NCBI RefSeq assembly: GCF_900143205.1
Contig: NZ_FRDH01000003.1
Coordinates: 496,001 to 560,000 of the forward strand
Reading direction: 5' to 3'
DNA from: Butyrivibrio hungatei DSM 14810
Lineage (GTDB): Bacteria; Bacillota; Clostridia; Lachnospirales; Lachnospiraceae
DNA: 64,000 bases
A model generated the notes under the pieces. The model did no database searches and had not been told where the DNA came from. It worked only from the letters and a program-made list of their open reading frames with translations. This document shows positions 18,796 through 28,002 of the stretch, piece after piece; within the stretch, counting starts at the first letter, position 1; the number at the start of each line of letters is the position of its first letter. The position numbers were made by a program, and so were the translations under genes.

Positions 18796-18922
18796 CCTTA
18801 ATTGGCTTAACTACCGGATATTTAAAAGGCTAGGGCTGTCAATCCTGTGCGAAGCACACCGCTTTGCGGCTTGGGATTGACTGTCCTAGCCTTTTAAATA
18901 AAATCCCCAGAGCCAACTAAGG
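18796..18922. repeat. Long branched imperfect palindrome E2
   Basis: A 127-nt hairpin: CCTTAATTGGCT (18796-18807) pairs with AGCCAACTAAGG (18911-18922, one mismatch), then TATTTAAAAGGCTAGG with CCTAGCCTTTTAAATA, then GTCAATCC with GGATTGAC. The tip again has two small hairpins, TGTGC-GAA-GCACA and CCGC-TTT-GCGG. It shares the Y architecture of E1 but little sequence. E1 and E2 bracket array A. Confidence 0.8.
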
Positions 18923-18941
18923 ATAGCGGGGCAAACAAAAA

Positions 18942-18972
18942 CTCCAGAACAAGTTCATCACCTGCTCTGGAG
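18942..18972 (-). terminator. Terminator of the secreted-protein gene
   Basis: On the minus strand CTCCAGA and TCTGGAG form a stem around a 17-nt loop, followed by TTTTTG. It lies 25 nt past the stop of the 18997-19581 gene. Confidence 0.7.
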
Positions 18973-18996
18973 CAAATATCTAAAACCTTCACTTGA

Positions 18997-19581
18997 TCAC
19001 TCAGTTACATACTCTGCCATAGCGGCCTGTGCACTACTGATATCAGTTGTTGAAAGAGTATAGTTCTGAAGTATGTTTGTCTCAAACTCTACGCTACCAA
19101 CTTCTGAAACTGTCACTTCAGCATACTCCTTGTAACCAACTTCCTTGTTACCTGTAAGAACGTATACGCTATCCCCCGGATTAACGTCCATGGTAACTAA
19201 AATAGTTGCTGTTGTACTTAGTATTGCATTATTACTGAATTTGATCTTATATGTTCCAGGATAAAATGCATCCTGAATCTTTGATAAAGTCCCACTATAT
19301 GGGAGTATTCCGTTTTCGTCGTAAACCGTAACTCTTTGTGTAAGCCTAACTAAATCTTCATCTTCCCCTGAAGATTCTGTAGAAGAACCGCTATCGCCAT
19401 TCTCATCCTGTGCCAAAAAGTCTTTGAAGTTCTCTTCGGCGCTCTCACAATAGACGCTCTTAGAGTCTTCCGCGTTGACATTTGAATCAGTCTTTGCATA
19501 TATCACCGTTGCTGCAAAGAAACCTACCCCAAATAAGACGGTAGTAAGGACGATAAGCGCTAATTTTCTAGCTTTTGTCAT
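18997..19581 (-). CDS. Secreted or membrane-anchored protein of unknown function
   Basis: A 194-residue protein with an N-terminal hydrophobic segment (about 8-28) that is a signal peptide or anchor. An acidic, Ser/Glu/Asp-rich linker covers about 36-76, followed by a beta-rich domain to the end that is probably Ig-like or carbohydrate-binding by composition only. AGGTGG lies 7 nt before ATG. It is downstream of trkH but has its own promoter. No family was recognised. Confidence 0.75.
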   Translation of the reverse strand: MTKARKLALIVLTTVLFGVGFFAATVIYAKTDSNVNAEDSKSVYCESAEENFKDFLAQDENGDSGSSTESSGEDEDLVRLTQRVTVYDENGILPYSGTLSKIQDAFYPGTYKIKFSNNAILSTTATILVTMDVNPGDSVYVLTGNKEVGYKEYAEVTVSEVGSVEFETNILQNYTLSTTDISSAQAAMAEYVTE

Positions 19582-19628
19582 CTTTTACCCACCTGTATAA
19601 TATTTTATTTTCACAAAGCCCACTAAAT

Positions 19629-19656
19629 ATTATCACACTTTGGACACATTTTTCAA
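19629..19656 (-). promoter_or_regulatory. Predicted promoter of the secreted-protein gene
   Basis: Minus strand TTGAAA (19656-19651), a 16-nt spacer and GATAAT (19634-19629) with an upstream TG, between trkH and the 19581 start. Confidence 0.5.
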
Positions 19657-19695
19657 CAGAAAAAGTTATAAAAATTTTATATTTATTTTAGATTT

Positions 19696-21141
19696 TTATT
19701 TACTCCAAGTCTTTGGTTTTATCATTATGTAAATTGGCAAGAGCTCAAGTCTTCCGGCAAGCATATCAAACATAAGGACAATCTTGGACAAATAAGAGAA
19801 CTCTGAGTAATTTCCCATAGGTCCTACCATTCCAAGACCAGGCCCGATATTGTTAAGTGTAGCTGCAACTGATGTAACTGTTGTCTGGAAATCAAAGTTA
19901 TCAAGTGCTACAACCAAAGTTGAAGCGATAAATGTTACAACATAAAGTCCAAGATAAGCTGAAACAGATTTAACTGTTGTTCCCTCTACTGTATGTCCGT
20001 CCATATATACTCTTTTAACAGCCTTAGGATGAACAAGGTAGTTAAGTTCATTTCTAGCATTTCTGACTACAATGATGACTCTTGAGAACTTAAATCCACC
20101 ACCTGTTGATCCGGCGCAGGCACCTATCAAAGACAAGATACAAAGTATCATTTTGGAAAGCATAGGCCATTTATCAAAGTCCAAAGTTCCAAAACCAGTT
20201 GTAGTCATTACTGATGTAACTGCAAATAAAGCATGATGGAATGATAATCCAGCGCTGTCAAGCACACCAGCTCTATAGATATTAAGCGAAATAATTGCTG
20301 CAGCAATGAACATTACTCCAAAGTAGTACTTAACTTCATCAATAGCAAAAGCTTCCTTTGGCTTTCTGTTTAAAAGGAAATAGTAAACAGTAAAGTTAAC
20401 ACCGCAAAGCGCCATAAATACTATGATGATCGCCTGGCTAATAGTTGAATATCCGCCAATACCAGCATTGTTAATAGCAAATCCACCAGTTCCTACTGTA
20501 GAAAAAGAAATAGTGACTGCATCATAGATTGGAAGTCCTGAGATAAAGAGGCAGATGATCTCTGCCAATGTGATTCCAAGATAAATAAGGTAAAGGATCT
20601 TGGCTGTGTCTTTTACCTTAGGAACGATCTTACCTACTACTGGTCCAGGGCTCTCTGCTCTCATAAGATGCATGCTATATCCATCAGCCATAGGTACTAC
20701 AGCAAGAAGGAATACCAGAACGCCCATTCCTCCGATCCAGTGAGTGAAGGTTCTCCAGAACTGTACACTCTTCTCGATTCCATCCATAGAAGTAAGGATA
20801 CTACCTCCAGTTGTGGTGAAACCTGAGATTGTCTCAAAAAGAGCATCAATATAATTAGGAATAGTTCCTGTCATAACAAATGGAACTGCACCAAGTAAAC
20901 TTATAAGTATCCAGGCAAGAGCAGTGATAGTAAAGCCTTCTTTGGCATAAATAACTTTACTCTTTGGCTTTATATGTGATCCCACTATGCCTATGATCAA
21001 GGTTACTACTATAAGCAGGAAGAATGACTCAGCACTGTCATATTCCCTGTAAACAAGGGCCACCAGAAATGGTAGCATCAAAAGACATCCCATTACCCTG
21101 ATGATTCTAAATAAGATGTATCTGACCATCGAATAGTTCAT
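19696..21141 (-). CDS. trkH: Potassium uptake channel subunit TrkH/KtrB
   Basis: A 481-residue membrane protein with the fourfold MPM repeat of K+ transporters. The selectivity loops can be read as ETISGFTTTGGS, STVGTGGFA, TTTGFGT and NNIGPGLG. It forms the ion path gated by the cytosolic TrkA subunit. GGAGAG lies 8 nt before ATG, and the gene begins 4 nt after trkA stops, so the two are one operon. Confidence 0.95.
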   Translation of the reverse strand: MNYSMVRYILFRIIRVMGCLLMLPFLVALVYREYDSAESFFLLIVVTLIIGIVGSHIKPKSKVIYAKEGFTITALAWILISLLGAVPFVMTGTIPNYIDALFETISGFTTTGGSILTSMDGIEKSVQFWRTFTHWIGGMGVLVFLLAVVPMADGYSMHLMRAESPGPVVGKIVPKVKDTAKILYLIYLGITLAEIICLFISGLPIYDAVTISFSTVGTGGFAINNAGIGGYSTISQAIIIVFMALCGVNFTVYYFLLNRKPKEAFAIDEVKYYFGVMFIAAAIISLNIYRAGVLDSAGLSFHHALFAVTSVMTTTGFGTLDFDKWPMLSKMILCILSLIGACAGSTGGGFKFSRVIIVVRNARNELNYLVHPKAVKRVYMDGHTVEGTTVKSVSAYLGLYVVTFIASTLVVALDNFDFQTTVTSVAATLNNIGPGLGMVGPMGNYSEFSYLSKIVLMFDMLAGRLELLPIYIMIKPKTWSK

Positions 21142-21145
21142 TTTT

Positions 21146-22507
21146 TTAGCTCTCCAGTATATCGCTTATATCTTTCAATCCTGTATTAGTTGTTACAACG
21201 ATTACAGAATCTCTTTCTCTGATAACGCTTTCTCCAGTAGGAGATATAAGTTCACCATAGTGATTTATAGCAGCGATCAGGATGCCCTTCTTGAGCTTCA
21301 TCTGTGCAAGAGGAATACCGATAACTGGGCTGTCCTTGCTAACGATGAATTCAAGTGCCTCAACCTTATCATCGTTAAGTCTGTAGAGAGCTTCAATATT
21401 GCCGTCCTGAGAAGCTGATCTGCCACGAACAAACTGAACAATCCTATCTGCTGTGATGTTCTTTGGATATATAATACTTCCTATTCCAAGAGAACCGATT
21501 ATATCGCCATAATTAACTCTATGAACCTTTGTGATGAGCTTAGCCTTAGGATTTATGCTCTTAACGTACATAGAAAGCATGATGTTCTCTTCATCAAGAT
21601 TAGTAAGAGCAACAAAAGACTCTACGCTTGTAACTCCCTCTTCCATGAGCATATCCTTGTCAGTACCATCACCATTAATGATGAGTGCCTGTGGAAGAAG
21701 CTCTGAAAGCTCTTTGCATCTAGCTGCATCTCTTTCAAAGATTGTAACCTTGATACCAAGGGAAAGAAGATGGCCTGCAAGATAGTAGCTGGTCTCTCCA
21801 CCACCAACAATGATTGTTGAATGAACCTTGGCTGTTGGAAGACCAAGTTTTCTAAAGAAGTGCATTGTATTGCGGCTTGCTCCGATGATAGTAATCTCAT
21901 CGCCTGCGCGCAGGATAAAGTTACCATCAGGAATATAAACTTCACTTCCTCTGGAAACTGCAGTAATTACGACCTGTTTTTTTAGTTCAGGAGGAATATC
22001 TCTAAGAGCCTTGTCACAAAGCTTTGATTCCTCATCAATTACAAGTTTTACAAGCTCTGCCTTACCCCTAAAGAAAGTCTCAACTTTTGTAGCAGATGGG
22101 AATTTGAGAAGTCGCTCTGCCTCATTTGCTGCTGCCTCTTCTGGGTTGATGACCATAGAAAGACCAAGTTCTTCTTTGATGAAGTTGATCTCTTTCTTAT
22201 AAATAGGGTTTCGAACTCTGGCAATAGTGTGGCAATTACCAGCTTTTTTGGCTATAAGACAGCACAAAAGATTGAGCTCGTCAGAATTAGTAACAGCTAT
22301 CATAAGATCAGCTGTCTCAATACCAGCATCCTTCATCATGGAGTAACTGGCACCATTTCCAACTAATCCCATTACATCGTAGCTATTAACTACATTCTGG
22401 ACTACACTGCTCTTTTCTTCTATGACAGTGATATCATGTCCCTCTTTGCTAAGCTGCTGTGTTATTGTTTGTCCTACATTTCCGCAGCCCACAACGATAA
22501 TCTGCAT
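21146..22507 (-). CDS. trkA: Potassium uptake regulatory subunit TrkA
   Basis: A 453-residue cytosolic protein with two tandem RCK units. Each has a Rossmann NAD-binding start (VVGCGNVGQT at residues 4-13 and IIVGGGETSYYLAG near 233) followed by a TrkA-C domain. It binds nucleotides and gates TrkH. AGGA lies about 7 nt before ATG. A strong promoter lies upstream at 22543-22571. Confidence 0.95.
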   Translation of the reverse strand: MQIIVVGCGNVGQTITQQLSKEGHDITVIEEKSSVVQNVVNSYDVMGLVGNGASYSMMKDAGIETADLMIAVTNSDELNLLCCLIAKKAGNCHTIARVRNPIYKKEINFIKEELGLSMVINPEEAAANEAERLLKFPSATKVETFFRGKAELVKLVIDEESKLCDKALRDIPPELKKQVVITAVSRGSEVYIPDGNFILRAGDEITIIGASRNTMHFFRKLGLPTAKVHSTIIVGGGETSYYLAGHLLSLGIKVTIFERDAARCKELSELLPQALIINGDGTDKDMLMEEGVTSVESFVALTNLDEENIMLSMYVKSINPKAKLITKVHRVNYGDIIGSLGIGSIIYPKNITADRIVQFVRGRSASQDGNIEALYRLNDDKVEALEFIVSKDSPVIGIPLAQMKLKKGILIAAINHYGELISPTGESVIRERDSVIVVTTNTGLKDISDILES

Positions 22508-22542
22508 AACTTTCCTCCAAAAAACACATAAAATACTAATTA

Positions 22543-22571
22543 ATTATATTGACATAAATTGTTTTAATCAA
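22543..22571 (-). promoter_or_regulatory. Predicted promoter of trkA-trkH
   Basis: Minus strand TTGATT (22571-22566), a 17-nt spacer and TATAAT (22548-22543), about 36 nt before the trkA ATG. Confidence 0.65.
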
Positions 22572-22647
22572 CTTTTTATACTTCTTTATCGGCATTTCAT
22601 TGCAATAAATCCAGCATCTACCTACAATTAGAGTGTCGGAGGTGAAA

Positions 22648-23190
22648 ATGATCACTAATCTCGTAGTGTATTCCAGCGAGACTGGAAACACAAAACTCCT
22701 TGCAGAGGAGATATACTATTATCTTCCTGATTCTATGGGCACTAAAGATATTGTCAATATTCGCTCATGGAATGGTACTCTTTTTGCCGAAAACTACTTT
22801 ATCGGCTTCTGGATCAACCGCGGTTCCTGCTCTCTTGAGATCATCGACCTGATTTCCTCTATCAAAGAATCAAATGTTGCTTTCTTTGGCACCTGTGGCC
22901 TCGGAAGCACCGATGATTATTACAAGATGATCGAGCAAAATACCAAAGTCTGGCTTCCTGACAGCAACACCTTCCTGGGCTCATATTTCTGCCAAGGCAG
23001 AATGCCTATGGAAATTCGTGACAGATATGAAGCCTGCAGAGGTAAGTGCGACGATGCCAAGATCGACCATATGCTGGAATGCTTTGACAGTGCCTTCAAA
23101 CACCCTGACAGTCAGGATATATATAGAACCCACCAGTTCGTAGATAATTGCCTAAAAAAGGCTCCTAAAAAGGAATTTGCACCTGTATGA
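22648..23190 (+). CDS. Flavodoxin-family protein
   Basis: About 180 residues with a flavodoxin fold. VVYSSETGNTKLLAEEI at the N-terminus is the FMN phosphate-binding loop, and GTCGLGSTDDYY is in the position of the second flavin loop. The C-terminal third is Cys-containing and specific to this subgroup. A GTG at 22633 is in frame, but GGAGGTGA directly precedes ATG 22648, which is taken. Probably an electron carrier or flavin reductase partner; no partner gene is adjacent. Divergent from trkA. Confidence 0.8.
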   Translation: MITNLVVYSSETGNTKLLAEEIYYYLPDSMGTKDIVNIRSWNGTLFAENYFIGFWINRGSCSLEIIDLISSIKESNVAFFGTCGLGSTDDYYKMIEQNTKVWLPDSNTFLGSYFCQGRMPMEIRDRYEACRGKCDDAKIDHMLECFDSAFKHPDSQDIYRTHQFVDNCLKKAPKKEFAPV

Positions 23191-23222
23191 CATATTCCTT
23201 AAAGAGCCAATTTTGTAGTGAA

Positions 23223-23825
23223 TTATTTAACGTGAATAGTGGCAATGCTCTTTTCAAATAAAGCTTCGCAGTCATCATCTTCTGCTCGCTGATATGTTAT
23301 GGTAAATGTTCTGTACTTTGAAAGAACAATTACAACTATCTGATGGATCTTTTCTTCCCCTGATTTCTGATATTCAGAAACTATCTTATATCCCGGAAAT
23401 CCATCAATCTCAACATTTTCAAAAGAAGTTACAGATAATCCCACATCCTCGCCATAAGCCTTGTTATAAGACTCAGACATGATCTCTAGATATTTATCTT
23501 TTGTGAGCTTTTCTGTGTTATCAACTACTGCCTCAGCAATAGACTCTGGATGCTCTTCTTTTTCCCTATTGGTCAGCACAATATCGTTGCCGTTGTACAG
23601 GACATTATAGGCGATCATTGATGATTCCATAGGATAGTTTCTGTTTAAAAAGAGGTCTTTTTCCTCTCCTGGAACAAAATCGGTAGGTATTACAAATGAG
23701 CAATGATGCGCTTCTTTTAAATCCTCTTCTACCATAGCATTTGCAACACTTGAGATAGATAGCGCTGCTACCAGTACAAGGGCAAATGTCATAACGCATC
23801 CTGCTACAATCTTAACCTTTTTCAT
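23223..23825 (-). CDS. Secreted protein, PsbP-like, unknown function
   Basis: About 200 residues with a signal peptide (hydrophobic 7-27, cleavage likely after ANA). The mature part resembles PsbP/DUF1795-like lipoproteins by pattern only (GFPGYKIVSEYQ, then TFTITYQRAEDD). AGGAG lies 5 nt before ATG 23825; the in-frame Met at 23831 lacks spacing. It starts 13 nt after the GT39-like gene stops, so they form a pair. Confidence 0.7.
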   Translation of the reverse strand: MKKVKIVAGCVMTFALVLVAALSISSVANAMVEEDLKEAHHCSFVIPTDFVPGEEKDLFLNRNYPMESSMIAYNVLYNGNDIVLTNREKEEHPESIAEAVVDNTEKLTKDKYLEIMSESYNKAYGEDVGLSVTSFENVEIDGFPGYKIVSEYQKSGEEKIHQIVVIVLSKYRTFTITYQRAEDDDCEALFEKSIATIHVK

Positions 23826-23838
23826 AAACACTCCTAAA

Positions 23839-25449
23839 TCACAAGCTTAGTTCAAATACGTCGAACCAGTATCTCTCCATCAGATAACTTCCAAGATTTT
23901 CTGATGTGATACCATAATCATTATACCATTCTTCAAGCAGTACTTCTCTGCTATTAAAGCTTCCCAGGAAAAGAACTTTTTTACCTGATAAAAGATAATT
24001 CTCAATATCTATGGAATCCTCAATAGTGTAGAGGCCAGTTCCCATTTCTTTTACCAAAGTTTCTGGTTCTGCGTAGTAAAGATATATTCCATACTGATCC
24101 TCGGAATATGCACCGCTGTTGAGATAGTAATCAAGTAGTCCCTGCACATGGTCAAAGTTGCTGATGATAACAGTGTCCGGATCAAGGCTTGCAAAAAACT
24201 CCAAGGTCTTGTCCATATTTACTTGTCTGTACTCTTCATTGCCGATAAAGGCCTTGAAATCTACACACCCAACTATAACAACTATGACTGTAAAGAGACA
24301 ATAGGATATCTTTAACACCTTTTTGCCAGAATTCTTAAAATAATCCCCTATGCCAATGGCGATAGCCAGATAAAAGCATCCAAGGGCGGGTATCATGTAT
24401 CTATTGGCAAATACAGGTCTCATAAGGATCGATACCACAATTCCAAATACTACAAGTACCGGAAGCACCAGAAATGCAAAGAACTGCTCGCAGCTTTCTA
24501 TCTCTTTTTCCTTGATAAACTTCATAAATGAAAGGACAAATAGCGCTGCCACAAAAAGGAACATGATAACTGCAAGGACTACCGTCACCTTAGAATTACT
24601 AAAATATCCGCTAAATAGATATTTGATGACGCTTCCAAAGGATCTAAGTCCCACAGGCTGTATCCAGTAGCTGCCGCTTACCTGCTTGACCTGGGATAAA
24701 AGAGCTGATATCCACGGAATATATGAAACTACCGTGAGATTTCCACAAATGATCAGCATTGCAAAGGCTTTGGCCCCAAGTTTACCCTTGTGATCAGGTT
24801 CCTTCATGTTTTTAAGATATGTGACCAGCATCCAAATGAAAATAATGCCATAAATAATGCCTACAGAAAGGGCTGCATAGTAGTGAGTGTAAGCAGCTGC
24901 CGTTCCGTAAAGCCACAGTGCAAAGCCGTTTACTATGTCCCACTTAGCCTTGCCTTCTAGCATATCTCTCATGAGATTAAACCCATGCAAAAGAGCTGCT
25001 GTCACAAAAAACAGTGCCCAGGTATACATTCTGATCTCTGTTGTATACTCTGGAAGCGCCGGCATACTAACTACCATGAAGCTAAAGAGCCCCGCTGTAA
25101 GTAGTCCAAAGCGCTTTCTGATAACAGTCATGGAATAGATAAATAAAAGAATAAGAGGAACTATAGATACCATCTTGGCGATTATCTCAAGTGGAACTCC
25201 TGTGCCCTTACCAAAGAACACAAGAAAGCCCTTAAGTATCAGGTAGTAAAGAGGCGGATGGACATCTCTTGCTGTGCGGCTCACAAGCTCAGCTACAGAT
25301 GAGTTTGCAAATCTCATTGAAAAGAGCTCGTCATACCATATGTCTGTAGACATAGATAGGAAAAATGAGCGCACAAGAAAAAAGCATGCCAATATGAACA
25401 GCGCCATGCCTATTATCTTATCTATGTTACCTTTAACTTTTTCTTTCAT
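23839..25449 (-). CDS. GT39-like (ArnT/PMT) membrane glycosyltransferase
   Basis: About 536 residues with roughly 11 membrane helices. The first outer loop contains DIWYDELFSMRFA and then ARDVHPPLYYLILK, the acidic/HPP signature of the GT39 and ArnT families, which transfer sugars from polyprenyl-phosphate donors to extracytoplasmic acceptors. GAGG sits 5 nt before ATG 25449; an upstream in-frame Met at 25470 falls inside a hairpin. The acceptor is unknown. The adjoining secreted protein could be a partner, an inference from proximity only. Confidence 0.82.
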   Translation of the reverse strand: MKEKVKGNIDKIIGMALFILACFFLVRSFFLSMSTDIWYDELFSMRFANSSVAELVSRTARDVHPPLYYLILKGFLVFFGKGTGVPLEIIAKMVSIVPLILLFIYSMTVIRKRFGLLTAGLFSFMVVSMPALPEYTTEIRMYTWALFFVTAALLHGFNLMRDMLEGKAKWDIVNGFALWLYGTAAAYTHYYAALSVGIIYGIIFIWMLVTYLKNMKEPDHKGKLGAKAFAMLIICGNLTVVSYIPWISALLSQVKQVSGSYWIQPVGLRSFGSVIKYLFSGYFSNSKVTVVLAVIMFLFVAALFVLSFMKFIKEKEIESCEQFFAFLVLPVLVVFGIVVSILMRPVFANRYMIPALGCFYLAIAIGIGDYFKNSGKKVLKISYCLFTVIVVIVGCVDFKAFIGNEEYRQVNMDKTLEFFASLDPDTVIISNFDHVQGLLDYYLNSGAYSEDQYGIYLYYAEPETLVKEMGTGLYTIEDSIDIENYLLSGKKVLFLGSFNSREVLLEEWYNDYGITSENLGSYLMERYWFDVFELSL

Positions 25450-25462
25450 CTTTTCCTCGTAA

Positions 25463-25492
25463 ATAGGCACAGCTTTTCGTTGCTGTGCCTAT
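25463..25492 (-). terminator. Hairpin terminator downstream of thrS
   Basis: ATAGGCACAGC (25463-25473) pairs perfectly with GCTGTGCCTAT (25482-25492). It follows thrS by 30 nt on the minus strand; the T tract is short (TTTAC). Confidence 0.6.
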
Positions 25493-25521
25493 CAATAATC
25501 TTACTGTTTATTTAATGTCTA

Positions 25522-27405
25522 TTAAGCTTCGTATGAATCAATGAGCTCAAGTGGACGTTCTTCGTTCATCTTCTTGCACATTGCTACAAGTGCATCAAGA
25601 GGAACGTTCTGGATCTGCTTGTTAGAACCACGTACGTTGATTGATACAGTTCCTTCTGCAGCTTCCTTGTCACCGATTACAAGAATGTATGGATCCTTGT
25701 AGTTCTTGAACTTCTTGATCTTCTCTTTCATGTTGTTGTCTGAGTAGTCAGCCTCAACACGAATACCAGCCTTGATAAGAGTATCTTCTACCTTCTTGGC
25801 ATACTCATTGTGCTCTACTCTGATAGGAACGATACCTACCTGATATGGGCTGAGCCAGAATGGGAATACACCCTTGAAGTTCTCGATGATGATACCGATG
25901 AATCTCTCAAGTGAACCGTAGATAGCTCTGTGGATAACTACAGGCATCTGCATTGTTCCGTCCTGAGCCTGATATGTAAGGCCAAAGTTATGAGGAAGCT
26001 GGAAGTCAAGCTGTACAGTACCGCACTGCCATTCTCTTCCAAGAGCATCCTTGATCTGAAGGTCGATCTTTGGTCCGTAGAACGCGCCATCACCTTCGTT
26101 GATCTCATATCCACCCTCGCCATACTTCTCGTCAAGGATTTCCTTAAGAGCTGCCTCAGCTCTGTTCCAAACCTCGATGTCTCCCATGAAGTCATCTGGT
26201 CTTGTAGAGAACTCAGCTCTATATGTAACACCAAATGTTGAATAGATCTCATCTGCGATTGCGATTACGTCTGCAATCTCATCCTTGATCTGTGATTCCA
26301 TTACGAATGTATGGTCATCATCCTGACGGAATTCCTGAACACGGAAAAGACCATTCATCTGCCCTGACTTCTCCTTACGGTGAAGTACATCGTACTCACT
26401 GTAACGGATAGGAAGCTCTTTATAAGAGTGGTTTGTTCTCTTATATGTCATCATGGCATTAGGACAGTTCATAGGTTTAGCTGCCATTGTGTCGTTCTGC
26501 TCACGATTATAGATTACAGAACCAGCCTGAATTTTAATGTTCTGTGGCTCTTCTGTAGGCTCGTTGATATTCTCAAGTACGCCTGGAATCTCAGCGTCAG
26601 CCTTAAGCCATCCTGAAACACCTGGTACCATGAACATGTTGTTTACATAGTGAGCCCAGTGTCCACTGATCAGCCAAAGCTTCTTGTTATTTACTAAAGG
26701 AGCAGCTATCTCTGTGTAGCCGTGTCTCTCCTGAACTTCTCTTGAATACTTAAGAAGTGCCTGGTACATCTTCCATCCTCTTGGAAGCCAGTATGGCATA
26801 CCAGGTGCAGTCTCATCGAACATGAAAAGATCAAGCTCAGCACCGATCTTCTTGTGATCGCGCTCTAATGCTTCCTGAATAAGCTTGATGTGCTTCTTGA
26901 GCTCATCTTTGCTAGGGAAAGCATAAAGATAAATTCTAGAAAGCTGATCTCTCTTCTCGTCGCCTCTCCAGTATGCTCCAGATACAGCCTTGATCTGATA
27001 TGCTGCATTCATGAGTTCCTGAGAGTTCTCAACGTGAGGTCCGCGGCAAAGATCTACATAATCATCGCCTGTATAATAAACTGTAATTGTCTCTCCCTCT
27101 GGAAGATCATTGATAAGTTCAGTCTTGAACTTCTGATCCTTGAACATTTCAAGTGCTTCCGACTTTGAAACCTCTTTACGTGTCCAGTTCTCTCTTCTCT
27201 TGATGATCTCGCGCATCTTGTCTTCAATAGTCTTGAAGTCATCCTGAGTTACAGCCTTAGGAAGTACAAAATCATAGTAGCAACCATCGTCGATCTGAGG
27301 TCCGATTGCATACTGAACTTCCTTGCCATAAAGCTCGATAACAGCCTTGGCGAGAACATGTGCCAGTGAGTGACGATAAACTTCTAAATACTCTTCTTTA
27401 TTCAT
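25522..27405 (-). CDS. thrS: Threonyl-tRNA synthetase lacking the N-terminal TGS domain
   Basis: A 627-residue class II synthetase that charges tRNA-Thr. It begins directly in the editing domain: HSLAH at residues 12-16 and CRGPH near 118-122 form the editing metal site. Class II motifs follow (KPMNCP, FRVQEFRQDDDHTF, IHRAIYGSLERFIG). The usual TGS domain (about 60 residues) is missing, yet length is near normal because of an insertion of about 40 residues between GHWAHYVNNMF and KPMNCP. AAAGG lies 8 nt before ATG. A short leader hairpin precedes it. Confidence 0.95.
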   Translation of the reverse strand: MNKEEYLEVYRHSLAHVLAKAVIELYGKEVQYAIGPQIDDGCYYDFVLPKAVTQDDFKTIEDKMREIIKRRENWTRKEVSKSEALEMFKDQKFKTELINDLPEGETITVYYTGDDYVDLCRGPHVENSQELMNAAYQIKAVSGAYWRGDEKRDQLSRIYLYAFPSKDELKKHIKLIQEALERDHKKIGAELDLFMFDETAPGMPYWLPRGWKMYQALLKYSREVQERHGYTEIAAPLVNNKKLWLISGHWAHYVNNMFMVPGVSGWLKADAEIPGVLENINEPTEEPQNIKIQAGSVIYNREQNDTMAAKPMNCPNAMMTYKRTNHSYKELPIRYSEYDVLHRKEKSGQMNGLFRVQEFRQDDDHTFVMESQIKDEIADVIAIADEIYSTFGVTYRAEFSTRPDDFMGDIEVWNRAEAALKEILDEKYGEGGYEINEGDGAFYGPKIDLQIKDALGREWQCGTVQLDFQLPHNFGLTYQAQDGTMQMPVVIHRAIYGSLERFIGIIIENFKGVFPFWLSPYQVGIVPIRVEHNEYAKKVEDTLIKAGIRVEADYSDNNMKEKIKKFKNYKDPYILVIGDKEAAEGTVSINVRGSNKQIQNVPLDALVAMCKKMNEERPLELIDSYEA

Positions 27406-27420
27406 TTGTTTTTCCTTTCG

Positions 27421-27440
27421 TGCTACCCCAACCGGGAGCA
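27421..27440 (-). other. Small leader hairpin before thrS
   Basis: On the minus strand TGCTCCC-GGTT-GGG(GT)AGCA folds into a 7-bp stem with a 2-nt bulge and a GGTT loop, 16 nt before the thrS ATG and just before its ribosome site. No T-box antiterminator or terminator was seen. The loop contains GGU, the tRNA-Thr anticodon for ACC/ACU, which may be chance. Confidence 0.4.
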
Positions 27441-27495
27441 GCCTCTTTCTAATATAATATTTTAATTAAGAGCTATGTTTAATGGCTCAAAATTA

Positions 27496-28002
27496 TCACT
27501 TATTTTTGCCGTGGCACTTCTTGTACTTTTTGCCACTTCCGCATGGACATGGATCGTTAGGATAAACCTTCTCCTCTTTTCTGATTGTATGAGAAGCCTT
27601 CTCCTCTTTGTAAAGGGCTTTTCTCTTGTCCTCATCAAAGATTGCTTCCCATTCAGGAAGGTTGTAAAGCCAGTCAGCACCAGCATTTACCATGTTCTTG
27701 TAAAGAAGCTCCTTGTCAAAGCCAAGGTTAACCTCTGTATCCTCTTCCATATCATCAATAGGGTTCTGCTCTTTCAAGCTGTCGTTGATTCCATCAAGGA
27801 AACCAACCATAGTCATAAGATCAACACCGTACTTGTCAGCGAGCTCCTTAACTGTTCCCTTTACAACTTCATCAGGATTTTTTAAAAGAACTGCGTAGAT
27901 ATCACGCTCTTTCTGGAAATATTCTGTCCATAATTTCTGAAGACTTCCCTTATCTGCAGTCTCAGAATATGCCATATCACGCCACTTTTTTAATAATGCC
28001 AT
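27496..28002 (-). CDS. SEC-C zinc-motif protein
   Basis: A 168-residue cytosolic protein. The last 25 residues carry the SEC-C motif [15 protein letters not shown], a zinc ribbon first known from the SecA C-terminus that binds SecB or ribosomes. The N-terminal 130 residues are helical and otherwise unrecognised. AGAGG lies 9 nt before ATG. It precedes thrS by 90 nt on the same strand and may be co-transcribed. Exact role unknown. Confidence 0.85.
   Translation of the reverse strand: MALLKKWRDMAYSETADKGSLQKLWTEYFQKERDIYAVLLKNPDEVVKGTVKELADKYGVDLMTMVGFLDGINDSLKEQNPIDDMEEDTEVNLGFDKELLYKNMVNAGADWLYNLPEWEAIFDEDKRKALYKEEKASHTIRKEEKVYPNDPCPCGSGKKYKKCHGKNK

Noticed and set aside
18305..18922. Integron attC sites or insertion sequence ends
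   Set aside because: No integrase or transposase, no cassette ORFs, and E1/E2 are not terminal inverted copies of each other.
18261..18996. Missed genes in the repeat block
   Set aside because: No frame of useful length with a ribosome site; the sequence is accounted for by palindromes, array and terminator.
22549..22583. Plus-strand promoter TTGACA for the flavodoxin gene
   Set aside because: The only plausible -10 box (TATACT) is 23 nt away, too far; the minus-strand trkA promoter explains the region better.
27406..27495. T-box riboswitch upstream of thrS
   Set aside because: A GGGGTAGCAC stretch resembles part of a T-box, but there is no specifier stem and no terminator, and the region is only 90 nt.
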